The notes under the pieces: model-generated
The model's input: the letters and a program-made list of their open reading frames with translations, nothing else
What the model was told of the DNA's origin: nothing
Databases searched by the model: none
Translations under genes and position numbers: made by a program
Shown: piece after piece, positions 1 through 8,156 of the stretch
Layout: every line of letters starts with the position of its first letter
How positions within the stretch are numbered: the first letter of the stretch is position 1
Assembly (NCBI GenBank): GCA_900754085.1
Contig: CAAEBO010000024.1
Coordinates: 1-29,680 of the forward strand
Reading direction: 5' to 3'
DNA length: 29,680 nucleotides
DNA from: Clostridia bacterium
Lineage (GTDB): Bacteria > Bacillota > Clostridia > TANB77 > CAG-508

Positions 1-1
1 G

Positions 2-817
2 GAAAAATTTAATAAAGTACTATTTTATAATTCTTTTTTTTATAATATTTCATATATGTTTGCAATGATAGTTGGTGGTTATATAGGGCAAAAGTATGGA
101 CTAATATATACATATTGGATAACTTTAATACCATTTATTATTGACTTTTTTATAATAACTATGATTAAAACTAATAATCATATAGACACTAAAAGTAATG
201 AAAATAATATAGAAGTACTTAAAAATGGAATTAAAGAGATAAAGAAAAGTTCTTACTTATTACAATTAATATTAAAAAGTGCAATAATGTTTGCTGGAAT
301 TAAATTAGTAGAAGAAAGTCATCCAGAATATGCAAGTAATATAGGACTATCTGTTTTTATTATTGGAATTTACACGGCACTTATATTGGTATTTTGTATT
401 CTAGGTAGCTATATAGGAAGCAAAATAAAAAAAGATAAATATAATCTAATATTAAGTATTAATCCAATTATAGTAGGAGTTTGCATATTGATGGTAGGAA
501 TAATGAATAATTATTTAGGCATAATAAGTATTTTAATAATTTATATTTTTTCAGAAAGTTTTGATAATATAATGAAGGCAAAATTACATAACAGTATTTC
601 CTCAAAATCAAGAGTTACAGTTGAATCAATAAATCAATTTGCTTTGGGATTATGTGGATTTATATTTAGTATATTAATGGCAATTTTATTGAAGCGTGTA
701 AATTTAAATGTGATGTATATTTGTATAGGAAGCATTATAATTATATTTAACTTAATAAATATAGTTAAAAATAAGATAAAAAGTGATTTCTTTAAAAAGA
801 AGATGGATTTGAAGTAG
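2..817 (+). CDS. MFS transporter, 3' part (5' end outside window)
   Basis: The reading frame is open from base 2 with no stop, so this gene enters the window from upstream; the first in-frame ATG at 56 lies inside a membrane helix and is not a credible start. About 271 residues are visible, with roughly seven hydrophobic helices and short Lys-rich loops, the layout of the C-terminal part of a major facilitator superfamily permease. The stretch IVGGYIGQKYG near the beginning looks like an MFS inter-helix loop. The substrate cannot be read from the sequence. It ends 32 bases before the hydrolase start and probably shares a transcript with the following genes. Its last codons (FKKKMDLK) are read out of frame from a copy of the neighbouring hydrolase's 3' end, so the present C-terminus may be a rearrangement product. 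Confidence 0.75.
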   Translation, partial: EKFNKVLFYNSFFYNISYMFAMIVGGYIGQKYGLIYTYWITLIPFIIDFFIITMIKTNNHIDTKSNENNIEVLKNGIKEIKKSSYLLQLILKSAIMFAGIKLVEESHPEYASNIGLSVFIIGIYTALILVFCILGSYIGSKIKKDKYNLILSINPIIVGVCILMVGIMNNYLGIISILIIYIFSESFDNIMKAKLHNSISSKSRVTVESINQFALGLCGFIFSILMAILLKRVNLNVMYICIGSIIIIFNLINIVKNKIKSDFFKKKMDLK

Positions 818-824
818 AAATATA
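795..824 (+). repeat. Short direct repeat, copy 1 (copy 2 at 1533-1562)
   Basis: Bases 795-824 match 1533-1562 at 29 of 30 positions; the only difference is g814 versus a1552. Copy 2 is the coding 3' end of the metallo-beta-lactamase-fold gene, reading KEDGFEIEI then stop. Copy 1 lies at the end of the MFS gene, but read in another frame it gives KEDGFEVEI then TAA (823-825). It therefore looks like the tail of a second, lost copy of the hydrolase gene. Confidence 0.8.
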
Positions 825-849
825 AAAACAAATGATTTGGAGGATAGAG

Positions 850-1563
850 ATGAATATAAAGTTGTTAGGTACAGGTTCAATATATTCAAAATATAATTGT
901 GCAAGTGAGCTAGTAGATAATAAAATATTAATAGATGCAGGTCAAGGAATATTAAAACAAATTTTAAAAATAGGATACAATTTAAAAGATTTAAAAATGA
1001 TTATAATAACACATTTACATTCAGATCATTATTCGGATCTACCAGGTCTAATTTTAAATTTGCAAACTATACAAGATTTAGAACCTATATATGTAGTAGG
1101 ACCAAAAGCACTAAAAGAAAATGTAAAAAAATTATGCAATATATTTTATCAAGACTATTTTGATGAATTTATAGAGAAAAAAATAAATTTCATAGAAGTA
1201 GATTCAAATACAAAATATATAACTACTTTAAATGGTTATAAAATAAAAGTGCAAAAAGTAGATCATTGTTCTATTGAAAGTTATGGATATATTATAAATA
1301 GTAAAATAGGGATTACAAGTGATACTTGTTTATGTCAAGAAGTAGAGAAAATCTTTTGTGAAAGTGAATTAATAATTGCAGACACATCTGAAATAACTGG
1401 AACTAAATACCATATGGGAATTGATAATATAGAATATTTAGAAAATAAATTTAAAAAGTCAATAATTGCTACACATTTGAAAGATAAAACTAGAGAAGAA
1501 TTAACAAAAAGAAAGACAAATAATATTTTAATAAAAGAAGATGGATTTGAAATAGAAATATAG
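850..1563 (+). CDS. Metallo-beta-lactamase-fold hydrolase (RNase Z-like group)
   Basis: A 237-residue metal-dependent hydrolase, predicted cytosolic. The metal-binding motif HxHxDH is complete at residues 55-60 (THLHSDH), preceded by the DAGQG turn at about 29-33. Later Asp residues (SDTCLCQE, IADTSE) and the C-terminal ATHL histidine supply the other usual ligands. The short N-terminal MNIKLLGTGS strand is typical of the RNase Z/ElaC and phosphodiesterase-like branch, but the length is below a full RNase Z and no exosite arm is evident. Typical substrates in this branch are phosphodiesters or activated esters; the actual substrate is unknown. Start: ATG 850 is chosen over ATG 832 because GGAGG (839-843) sits six bases upstream. 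It lies in a tight run with two phosphatases and exporters. Confidence 0.85.
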   Translation: MNIKLLGTGSIYSKYNCASELVDNKILIDAGQGILKQILKIGYNLKDLKMIIITHLHSDHYSDLPGLILNLQTIQDLEPIYVVGPKALKENVKKLCNIFYQDYFDEFIEKKINFIEVDSNTKYITTLNGYKIKVQKVDHCSIESYGYIINSKIGITSDTCLCQEVEKIFCESELIIADTSEITGTKYHMGIDNIEYLENKFKKSIIATHLKDKTREELTKRKTNNILIKEDGFEIEI

Positions 1564-1586
1564 AGGAATAATAGAAAGGGAATAAT

Positions 1587-2180
1587 ATGAGAATAGGAAT
1601 TGATATAGATGGAGTATTAACAGACATAGAACAATGGCAATTAGATTACGGAAGTGAATTTATATTTGAAAAATATCATAAAGGAATTATAAATTCAGAA
1701 GGATATGATATTGAAGAAATATTTAATGTGGACCAAAAAGCAGAAGATGAATTTTGGAAAAAATATTTATATGAATACGCTAAAAATGAACCAGCAAGAA
1801 AATTTGCTAGTGAAGTAATAAATAAATTAAAAGATGACGGAAAAGAAATATATATAATAACTGCTAGGTACTTAACCAATAGAGATACAGCTGAAGGAAA
1901 AAGAATGAGAGAAATAGTTAAAAAATGGCTAAAAGAAAATAAAATATATTATGATAAAATTATATTTAGTCCAGAAGATAAAGTAGAGATATGTCAAAAA
2001 AATAACATTGATGTAATGATAGAAGATAAAGTAGAGAATATAAATAATATATCAAAAAATATACCAGTTATATGCTTTAATGCAAGATATAATAAAGAAT
2101 GTAATGGAAAAAATATTTATAGATGTTACAGTTGGTATGATATTTATAATAAAATTAAAAACATAGAAAATAGAAGATAA
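1587..2180 (+). CDS. HAD-superfamily 5'-nucleotidase-like phosphatase
   Basis: A 197-residue HAD phosphatase. Motif I is DIDGVLTD at residues 6-13, with Asp6 as nucleophile and Asp8 as acid/base. Motif II is the Thr of ITAR near 91-94. The distal acidic motif is MIEDK near 144-148, preceded by SPEDK near 128-132. This pattern and length fit the cytosolic 5'(3')-deoxyribonucleotidase/YqfW-like group, which dephosphorylates nucleoside monophosphates or similar small phosphates; the precise substrate is inferred only. A GAAAGGG ribosome site precedes the ATG. The gap to the upstream hydrolase is 23 bases and to the downstream phosphatase 31 bases, so the genes are probably co-transcribed. Confidence 0.8.
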   Translation: MRIGIDIDGVLTDIEQWQLDYGSEFIFEKYHKGIINSEGYDIEEIFNVDQKAEDEFWKKYLYEYAKNEPARKFASEVINKLKDDGKEIYIITARYLTNRDTAEGKRMREIVKKWLKENKIYYDKIIFSPEDKVEICQKNNIDVMIEDKVENINNISKNIPVICFNARYNKECNGKNIYRCYSWYDIYNKIKNIENRR

Positions 2181-2211
2181 ATAAACTTTTATATATGGGG
2201 GATATAACATA

Positions 2212-2736
2212 ATGAAAATATATATAGTAAGACATGGAGAAGTATTACATAATGCTTTAAAGCAATACAATAATGAAAATGAAGATTTAAATGAAAAAGG
2301 AATAAGACAAGCTAACGAATTAAAAGAAAAAATTAAAAATATAAACTACGATATTATAATATCTTCTCCATTATTAAGAGCAAAACATACTGCTCAAATA
2401 ATTAATTTCAATAATAAAAAAATATTAATAAATGATAAATTAAAAGAAAGAGATCCTGGTGACTTATCTGGAAAACCTATTACAGTAACCAATAGAGAAG
2501 AATATTGGAATTATAATACAACAATTAGTTATGGTACATCTGAAAATATAAGAGATTTTTTTATGAGAGTTTATAACTTTTTAGATGACTTAAAAAAAGA
2601 AGATTATGAAAGTGTATTAATTGTTGCACATAGTGGAGTATCAAAAGCATTCAGTGGATACTTTGAAGGTATAAAAGATGGAATGTTTTTAAATAGAGGC
2701 TTAAGAAATTGTGAAATTAAAGAATATAAAATATAA
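2212..2736 (+). CDS. Histidine phosphatase family protein (phosphoglycerate-mutase-like)
   Basis: A 174-residue branch-1 histidine phosphatase. The catalytic RHGE is at residues 7-10 with His8 as the phosphorylated nucleophile. The second arginine is in SSPLLRAKHTA (Arg56), the acid region is KERDPGDLSG (about 78-87), and the second catalytic histidine is in VAHSG (His140). It is shorter than a glycolytic phosphoglycerate mutase, so a phosphatase acting on a small phospho-metabolite is likely. A GGGGGA ribosome site precedes the ATG. It follows the HAD phosphatase by 31 bases and precedes the MATE-like exporter by 23 bases. Two unrelated phosphatases in a row suggest a pathway that trims a phosphorylated intermediate. 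Confidence 0.85.
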   Translation: MKIYIVRHGEVLHNALKQYNNENEDLNEKGIRQANELKEKIKNINYDIIISSPLLRAKHTAQIINFNNKKILINDKLKERDPGDLSGKPITVTNREEYWNYNTTISYGTSENIRDFFMRVYNFLDDLKKEDYESVLIVAHSGVSKAFSGYFEGIKDGMFLNRGLRNCEIKEYKI

Positions 2737-2759
2737 CAAAAAATAAAGGGAATAAAAAT

Positions 2760-3944
2760 ATGAAAAGGTTATTAAGAATAAGTTTTAATTCAGCTGTTTT
2801 TTCATTTATTCCAATATTATCATGGTTTGCATTAGGCTTAATTGTAGACAAAGATTTAACAAATGTTTTTACATTAACATATCCAATACAATTTATTTGG
2901 GCTATGATGAAATCAATATTTGGAACAGGTGCAAATATAAGCAAAGAAAAGGATAAAAATGAAAATGCTGTATTAAGTGGAATGACATTGGGAATTATTA
3001 TTGGATTTATAGTTTTTGGATTTATATCATTAAATATAGAAGAATATATAAAATTTATGAATATGGAAGTAGCAAAATATAAAGAATTTGCATTATATTC
3101 TGTAATGCAACTTTATATACAATTAATATTTTCTTATGTTTTAGAAAAATTATATTTTGAAAACAAAAATAAGTTAGCAAATAAATATTGCATTACATTA
3201 AATATTTTAAATTTTATCATTTTAATAGTTATGTCCTTAATTTTAAAAAATAAAATGAGTATTGTTATAAGTACATTATTAATAATATTTATTTATGTAT
3301 TAGCAGTAACAATAAAACAATATAAAAAATTCAAATTTAAATGTAACGTTTTAAATTTTATAAAATATGATTCAGTTGAAATATTTAATAGTTTGGCATT
3401 TTTCATTATATATTTATTTGGATTAAGTAATGCATTAGAATATGGAGAAAAATATACAATAGCATTAAACTTTGTAGCACTAATTACAGATACCCAATGG
3501 GATGCATTTGAATCTATTTCTACAGTAGCCAAAATCGATATTAGTCAAAATAATTTCAACTATAAAAAACATAAAAAAAATGCTTATACATTGTTAGGAA
3601 TACTTTTAATTACTATATTATTAATGTTTAATACTTTATACAGATTATATGAATTAAATTTAGTTATTACATTAATATTTTTAAGTTTTGAATTGATTAA
3701 TTTTATTATATATCCAATTTACAAAATAAAAACTTGCTATTTACAACTAGAATATTCAGCAATAAAAGCAACAACAAATAAAATAACATCAAATGTTTTA
3801 AGAATGATAATGTCATTTATAAAAACACCATTTTGCACTGGATTAGGACAAGTATGTTCTTCTATATATCAATTTATTTCAATAAACATAATGTTTAATA
3901 AAAATTATGAAATAAAAGCAAATGGTATTATTGATAAAAAATAA
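2760..3944 (+). CDS. Polytopic membrane protein, divergent MATE-like exporter
   Basis: A 394-residue protein with about 11-12 hydrophobic segments and a net positive loop pattern. After the second helix comes SIFGTGANISKEKDKNENAV, which matches the GTGAN...GxxD/NxxxA loop of MATE (NorM/DinF) exporters; the following helix and the amphipathic stretch before the paired helices also fit. The overall sequence is diverged and shorter than a typical MATE protein of about 450 residues, so assignment to the MOP superfamily is probable but not certain. Such proteins export cationic drugs or lipid-linked intermediates using an ion gradient. It is 23 bases after the histidine phosphatase and 100 bases before the MFS gene. 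Confidence 0.6.
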   Translation: MKRLLRISFNSAVFSFIPILSWFALGLIVDKDLTNVFTLTYPIQFIWAMMKSIFGTGANISKEKDKNENAVLSGMTLGIIIGFIVFGFISLNIEEYIKFMNMEVAKYKEFALYSVMQLYIQLIFSYVLEKLYFENKNKLANKYCITLNILNFIILIVMSLILKNKMSIVISTLLIIFIYVLAVTIKQYKKFKFKCNVLNFIKYDSVEIFNSLAFFIIYLFGLSNALEYGEKYTIALNFVALITDTQWDAFESISTVAKIDISQNNFNYKKHKKNAYTLLGILLITILLMFNTLYRLYELNLVITLIFLSFELINFIIYPIYKIKTCYLQLEYSAIKATTNKITSNVLRMIMSFIKTPFCTGLGQVCSSIYQFISINIMFNKNYEIKANGIIDKK

Positions 3945-4044
3945 ATTGAATTCAAATACTATCCTAGTTTTTTTCGTAGAGTAATAAATTAAACATGAGC
4001 AGAGATAAAGCATTTATAAAAAAATAAAAAATAGGAGAAAGAAG

Positions 4045-5262
4045 ATGAATTATAAAAAAGAATATAAAAAATATCTAGCTTCGTCTATTTTAGATACAGC
4101 AAATAATAAAATAGCAAGTACTTCATTTATTACAGCATTTGCTGTTTATCTGGGATTATCAAATTTTGCAATTGGAATTTATGCAGTATTAGATACAATA
4201 ACTAATATAGTTCAAATATTTGCAGCACCACTCTTTTCAAGAATAGGACAATCTAAATATGTTGTGCTAACAAATTATACTATTTATAGATTATCATCTA
4301 TCTGTTTTGCATTTATACCATTTATAACAGAAAATATCGAACTGCGAACTATTTTATTTTTTATCTTTGCTTCTATTTATGCTATAACAGGAGAACTGGG
4401 ATATATAACTTTTGTAAATTGGAGAATGACATTATTAAAAAAAGAAGATAGAACGAAATTTGCTTCAACTAGAAATATATATAAAAATACAGTAGTAATG
4501 ATTTTTAGTTTGATAATGGGAGTGGTATTAGATAAATTTACAGCAAATGGATATGAATTATATGGGTTTATGATATTATTTTTTATAGTGTTTTTAATTG
4601 CATTTATTGATATATTTATTAGAATAAATACATATAAGCCAATAATTGAGGAAAAAAAGATAACAATTAAAGAAACAATATCAAAGCCATCAAAAGATAA
4701 AAGATTTAAAAAGATTCTTGTTATAGGTGGTTTGAATAGATTTGCATATGGTATTGGAAAAATGTACTTAAATGTGTTTTTACTAAGATATTTAAACATA
4801 AATTACATATATTATAGTATTTTAAATATTTTAATTAATTTTTCAGAAGCATTATTTAGCAAATTTTGGGCAACAAAAGCTCAAGATAGAAAATGGAATA
4901 AAGTGTTAGCACCAATGAGTATAATATATATTTTAGCTTTTTCATTACTGTTCTTATTGAAAAATGAAGTTTTAATATTCTTCTTACCAATTATTTATAT
5001 TTTAATAGGACTTGGAGGTAGTGGTTACGAAATGTTTGACCATATAGCAATATATGAACATTCAAAAGAAGATTACAAAACTTCTTATGTAACATTTGAA
5101 AGATTTATAGAAGGAATTGTTACATCATTTCTTCCAATAATTTCTTATATAATTTTTCCAGAAAGTGCAATATCTATAAAAATAACATTTTTAATAGCAG
5201 TAATTGCATATCTAATTTTATTTATATATGTTAAAACAAAAGCATATGATTCAAAAAAATAA
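4045..5262 (+). CDS. MFS transporter
   Basis: A 405-residue protein with twelve predicted membrane helices split by a central Lys/Glu-rich cytoplasmic loop (EEKKITIKETISKPSKDKRFKK, about residues 198-220), the classic two-bundle major facilitator layout. The loop PLFSRIGQSKYVV after helix 2 corresponds to the MFS motif A region. The gene has a clear AGGAGAAAG ribosome site. The 100-base gap after the MATE-like gene holds no recognisable gene or strong terminator, so it may still be part of the same transcript. Substrate unknown; exporters of this size often carry small amphipathic molecules. The upstream partial MFS protein belongs to the same superfamily but is not an obvious duplicate. Confidence 0.8.
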   Translation: MNYKKEYKKYLASSILDTANNKIASTSFITAFAVYLGLSNFAIGIYAVLDTITNIVQIFAAPLFSRIGQSKYVVLTNYTIYRLSSICFAFIPFITENIELRTILFFIFASIYAITGELGYITFVNWRMTLLKKEDRTKFASTRNIYKNTVVMIFSLIMGVVLDKFTANGYELYGFMILFFIVFLIAFIDIFIRINTYKPIIEEKKITIKETISKPSKDKRFKKILVIGGLNRFAYGIGKMYLNVFLLRYLNINYIYYSILNILINFSEALFSKFWATKAQDRKWNKVLAPMSIIYILAFSLLFLLKNEVLIFFLPIIYILIGLGGSGYEMFDHIAIYEHSKEDYKTSYVTFERFIEGIVTSFLPIISYIIFPESAISIKITFLIAVIAYLILFIYVKTKAYDSKK

Positions 5263-5266
5263 CTAA

Positions 5267-5467
5267 AAAGAAAACAAAATACCAGAATATAAAGATAAAA
5301 CAAAAATATTGAAAATATTATTAGCAATAAGTGTAGTTATGGCTATAGTTGAGAGTGGAATTATAATAAAGCATATATATTTAAAATAAAATTCAAATAT
5401 TGTGAAAAATATGGCAGAAACTACAACTAATGAGAAAGAAATAATCACAAAAAAGAGAGGAATTTAA
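5267..5467 (+). pseudogene. Degenerate small single-helix membrane protein remnant
   Basis: One frame reads KENKIPEYKDKTKILK, then a hydrophobic helix (ILLAISVVMAIVESGIII) and KHIYLK. It meets a TAA at 5387-5389 and then continues in the same frame with NSNIVKNMAETT... to the TAA at 5465-5467. No start codon or ribosome site precedes it. A basic N-terminus, one helix and a short polar tail is the layout of small membrane anchors found beside sigma-factor genes in clostridia, but family membership is only a guess. It may be the remains of a gene lost between the MFS and hydrolase genes, or chance coding-like sequence. Confidence 0.35.
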
Positions 5468-5470
5468 ATT

Positions 5471-6103
5471 ATGGTAAATATTTTAGTTCATGGGCTTGGA
5501 CAAGATGAAAAAAGTTGGAATGAAGTAAAAAATCAATTAAATAACAGTGGTATAAATGTTGAAACACCTAACTTATTTTCTATTGTAAGCAATTACCAAG
5601 TAAATTATGAAAATATGTATAAAACATTTGCAGATTATTGTAATAATTTTGAAGAAAAAATAAATTTGGTAGGGCTTTCTCTTGGTGGAATACTTGCTAT
5701 TGATTATATAGAGGAATTTCCAGAAAAGGTAAATTCAATAACACTTATAGGAACACCTTATGAAATACCAAAGATTATATTTACTATACAAAATATTATT
5801 TATAAATTTATGCCTAAAAGAATATTTAAAAAAATAGGTTGCCAAAAAAAAGATATGCTTAAATTATTAAAGTCAATGAGCAAATTATCTATTCCAGACA
5901 AAGCACCAAATATAAAATGCGATACTCTAATTATATGTGGAGAAAAGGAAAAAGATAATATAAATATGAAAAGCGCAAAACAGTTAAATAAGGTAATACA
6001 GAATAGTAAATTTAAGATTATAAAAAATGCAGGACACGAAGTAAATATTGATAACCCAAAAGAACTTGCAAATATAATTAAAGATTTTTGGATAAATAAT
6101 TAA
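5471..6103 (+). CDS. Alpha/beta hydrolase
   Basis: A 210-residue alpha/beta-hydrolase-fold enzyme. It shows the oxyanion-hole HGLG (residues 7-10), the nucleophile elbow GLSLGG with Ser70, the acid region LIICGEKEKD and the catalytic histidine in NAGHEVNID near the C-terminus. The cap domain is small. There is no signal peptide, so it should act in the cytosol on an ester or thioester; the substrate is unknown. A GAGAGGAATTTAA ribosome region precedes ATG 5471. It lies between two decayed genes (the membrane-protein remnant upstream and the broken sigma factor 20 bases downstream) but is itself intact. Confidence 0.85.
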   Translation: MVNILVHGLGQDEKSWNEVKNQLNNSGINVETPNLFSIVSNYQVNYENMYKTFADYCNNFEEKINLVGLSLGGILAIDYIEEFPEKVNSITLIGTPYEIPKIIFTIQNIIYKFMPKRIFKKIGCQKKDMLKLLKSMSKLSIPDKAPNIKCDTLIICGEKEKDNINMKSAKQLNKVIQNSKFKIIKNAGHEVNIDNPKELANIIKDFWINN

Positions 6104-6123
6104 ACAATAGAATGAGGATAAGA

Positions 6124-6438
6124 ATGAATGAAAAAGAAAAGTTGAATTTAAAAATACTATTAAGAAATCTAAAAAATGGAAATAAAGAAGTAATGCAAGA
6201 GTTATATAGTAATTAAAATAAAGTGATATATGGAATAGCATTTAGTATTTTAAAAAATAAAGAAGATTCTGAAGATGTAGTACAGATAGTATTTTCAAAA
6301 TTATATGTATTAGATAAAGAAAAGTTACCAAAAGAAAAAGAAGCAACATGGTTATATTCGGTAACAAAAAATGAAGCACTATCAATATTAAAAAAGAAAT
6401 ATAACAATGTTAGTTTGGAAAAAATATATATAATTTAG
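6124..6438 (+). pseudogene. ECF-type sigma factor, 5' half (region 2), disrupted
   Basis: ATG 6124 follows a GAGGA site and opens a frame that reads as sigma region 2: LLRNLKNGNKEVMQELYSN, a TAA at 6214-6216, then NKVIYGIAFSILKNKEDSEDVV, FSKLYVLDK and WLYSVTKNEALSILKKK. Families of this type have a Tyr or similar residue where the TAA lies, so one substitution explains the stop. At the (AT)4A tract 6424-6432 the frame is shifted: removing one AT would read EKIYNLEDNNNEIDKL and join smoothly to region 4 in the following ORF. Two independent lesions argue for a true pseudogene rather than a single base-calling error. A GTG at 6223 could restart translation, but it has no ribosome site. Confidence 0.8.
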
Positions 6439-6503
6439 AAGATAACAATAATGAAATTGATAAATTAATAGACAGAGATTCGTATAATAAGCTAATTAAT
6501 AAA

Positions 6504-7907
6504 TTGGAAAAAAAAGATCAAGAAATCATTTCACTAAAAATACTTTCAAAATTAACCTTTTCAGAGATTGCAGAAATATTAGGAGAATCTACTAATACTA
6601 TAAAATGGAGATACTATAAATCTATGTATACATTAAAGATATTATTAAGTAATTTAAGTATGTTTATAGTAACAGCAACATTAGGAATTTTAAGTATTAA
6701 AAATCAAAACAAAAATGCAAATGAATTAAAAGATGGGGGAACTATAGAATATAAGGCTTTACTTTATACAATAACTGACTATCATAAAATAGCACCAGAG
6801 GGAAGTAAAACAGGATATCTTGAGGGAATAAAAATTGAAATATTAGGATTTGAAATATTTAACTCTCTTGAGAAAAAAACAGAAACAACAACTACTAATA
6901 ATGAAGAAAGAATAAAAATAGAAGATTTAAAAATAAGAGCTGAAAATATAGATACAACAAAATTAGTTAAATTTGAAGGTATTTTATATGGCAAACCTAA
7001 TGAATTTATTGATTATGCAGGAGATTTGAATAAATCAATAGGAAAAATTGATTTGTTAATAGGCGAAGAATATTTGCCACAATTAGATGGAGAAACTAAT
7101 TGTAAAGAATTTTGTAATTGTAATGTATTAGAAGCTAATGAAAAAACAATGGTATTAAATATTGATAATGTTGCAGTTTTATTTAGAGCCATAGATAAAG
7201 AAAATATAAAGAAATCTAATGGAGAAATTTTAGAAATTGCAGATAATATAGAATATAGCAGTTTTGTAGGAACGATATTAGAAGAAACAACAAAATATAT
7301 GATAGTAGAGCCAAATGAAGATGAAGAAGAAAGAAAATCATCAGATAAAATTAAAATAAATTATGGAACAGATCATATGGACTATTTATATGGAATTGGA
7401 AGAAAAGTTGTTATCTATTATACGGGATATATTATGGAATCAGATCCAGCGCAAATAAATACAAACAAAATTGAAACAGAGGGATACGAAAATTTTGAAA
7501 TCACAGTAAAAAAGTCCAAAGAGATTACAAAAAAGAAAATATTAAATAATAAAGATTTGTCAGCAGATGGTCAAGATTTTAACTTATATTACTATGGATT
7601 AGATGCAGTAAATGTAAAAGTTGATAATAAAGAGATGTCATTAGAAGAAGCATTAAAAAGTGGAAAATTAACATTACAAGGAATAATACAAAAAGCAAAT
7701 AGAGACGAAAAAGACGGAAAATTAGAATTAAATGGAATAGAAGGAAAAGCAGATACAGATTTTTTAAATGCTAGGATTTGTTATGATGGTGGAAGTACAG
7801 AATATCATTATAAAGACTATACAATTATAAAAGTACATAATGTAGCTGGAAATAGAGATGTATATGTAGGTATACCAGAAATGAATTTGAAAGATTTAAA
7901 ATTATAG
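6504..7907 (+). CDS. Sigma region 4 remnant fused to membrane-anchored extracellular domain
   Basis: This frame holds three parts. First is sigma region 4 (KKDQEIISLKIL...TFSEIAEILGES...TIKWRYYKSMYTLK), the continuation of the broken sigma factor. Second is one membrane helix (LLSNLSMFIVTATLGILSI). Third is about 390 predicted extracellular residues. Within these, the segment around YMIVEPNEDEEE...GYIMESDPAQI resembles the YobA-like DUF3221 pattern, and the end (YHYKDYTIIKVHN...NRDVYVG) resembles repeats in DUF4362-like proteins; both assignments are from memory of the pattern. The TTG at 6504 is not a convincing start. The in-frame ATG at 6624 would give a protein beginning with MYTLKILLSNLSMF, a plausible signal anchor, so the extracellular part could still be made. 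A mechanosensing or envelope-stress role is speculation. Confidence 0.6.
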   Translation: MEKKDQEIISLKILSKLTFSEIAEILGESTNTIKWRYYKSMYTLKILLSNLSMFIVTATLGILSIKNQNKNANELKDGGTIEYKALLYTITDYHKIAPEGSKTGYLEGIKIEILGFEIFNSLEKKTETTTTNNEERIKIEDLKIRAENIDTTKLVKFEGILYGKPNEFIDYAGDLNKSIGKIDLLIGEEYLPQLDGETNCKEFCNCNVLEANEKTMVLNIDNVAVLFRAIDKENIKKSNGEILEIADNIEYSSFVGTILEETTKYMIVEPNEDEEERKSSDKIKINYGTDHMDYLYGIGRKVVIYYTGYIMESDPAQINTNKIETEGYENFEITVKKSKEITKKKILNNKDLSADGQDFNLYYYGLDAVNVKVDNKEMSLEEALKSGKLTLQGIIQKANRDEKDGKLELNGIEGKADTDFLNARICYDGGSTEYHYKDYTIIKVHNVAGNRDVYVGIPEMNLKDLKL

Positions 7908-8046
7908 TAGAATATAAATTATGATAAAAAGTTTTAAGGACAATAATGGAAAATTATATATGAGTGAGAATAAATATTTAGGTAAGACAAAATTGAAGAT
8001 TAGAATTACTTTATACAAAAAAAGTATAGAGTAATTTTTCTTTTTA

Positions 8047-8055
8047 TGATATAAT
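8047..8055 (+). promoter_or_regulatory. Extended -10 promoter candidate
   Basis: TGATATAAT forms an extended -10 element with the perfect hexamer TATAAT at 8050-8055. The hexamer 17 bases upstream (TAGAGT, 8027-8032) is a poor -35, which extended -10 promoters tolerate. Transcription from here would give a leader of about 140 bases before the small membrane protein at 8203. Confidence 0.45.
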
Positions 8056-8075
8056 ATTACACATTTTAATGAAAT

Positions 8076-8156
8076 ATAAACTGCTTAAAGGAAGAAAAAC
8101 ATTAGGAAAAATTAGTAGTTAAGAGAAGCTAGACTGTATACAATAGTGCAGTTTAT
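8076..8156 (+). promoter_or_regulatory. Long-range inverted repeat in leader of small membrane protein
   Basis: ATAAACTGC (8076-8084) pairs perfectly with GCAGTTTAT (8148-8156), enclosing 63 bases. An alternative pairing exists just inside and outside it: AAAGGA near 8087 with TCCTTT near 8156. The two pairings compete for the same bases, as in a switchable leader RNA. No known riboswitch consensus was recognised. Confidence 0.35.

Noticed and set aside
3994..4026. Ten-codon ORF before the second MFS gene
   Set aside because: Too short, without a ribosome site or conserved features.
7921..8034. 37-codon ORF after the sigma/extracellular gene
   Set aside because: No ribosome site, no recognisable domain, and Lys/Asn-rich composition expected by chance in AT-rich DNA.
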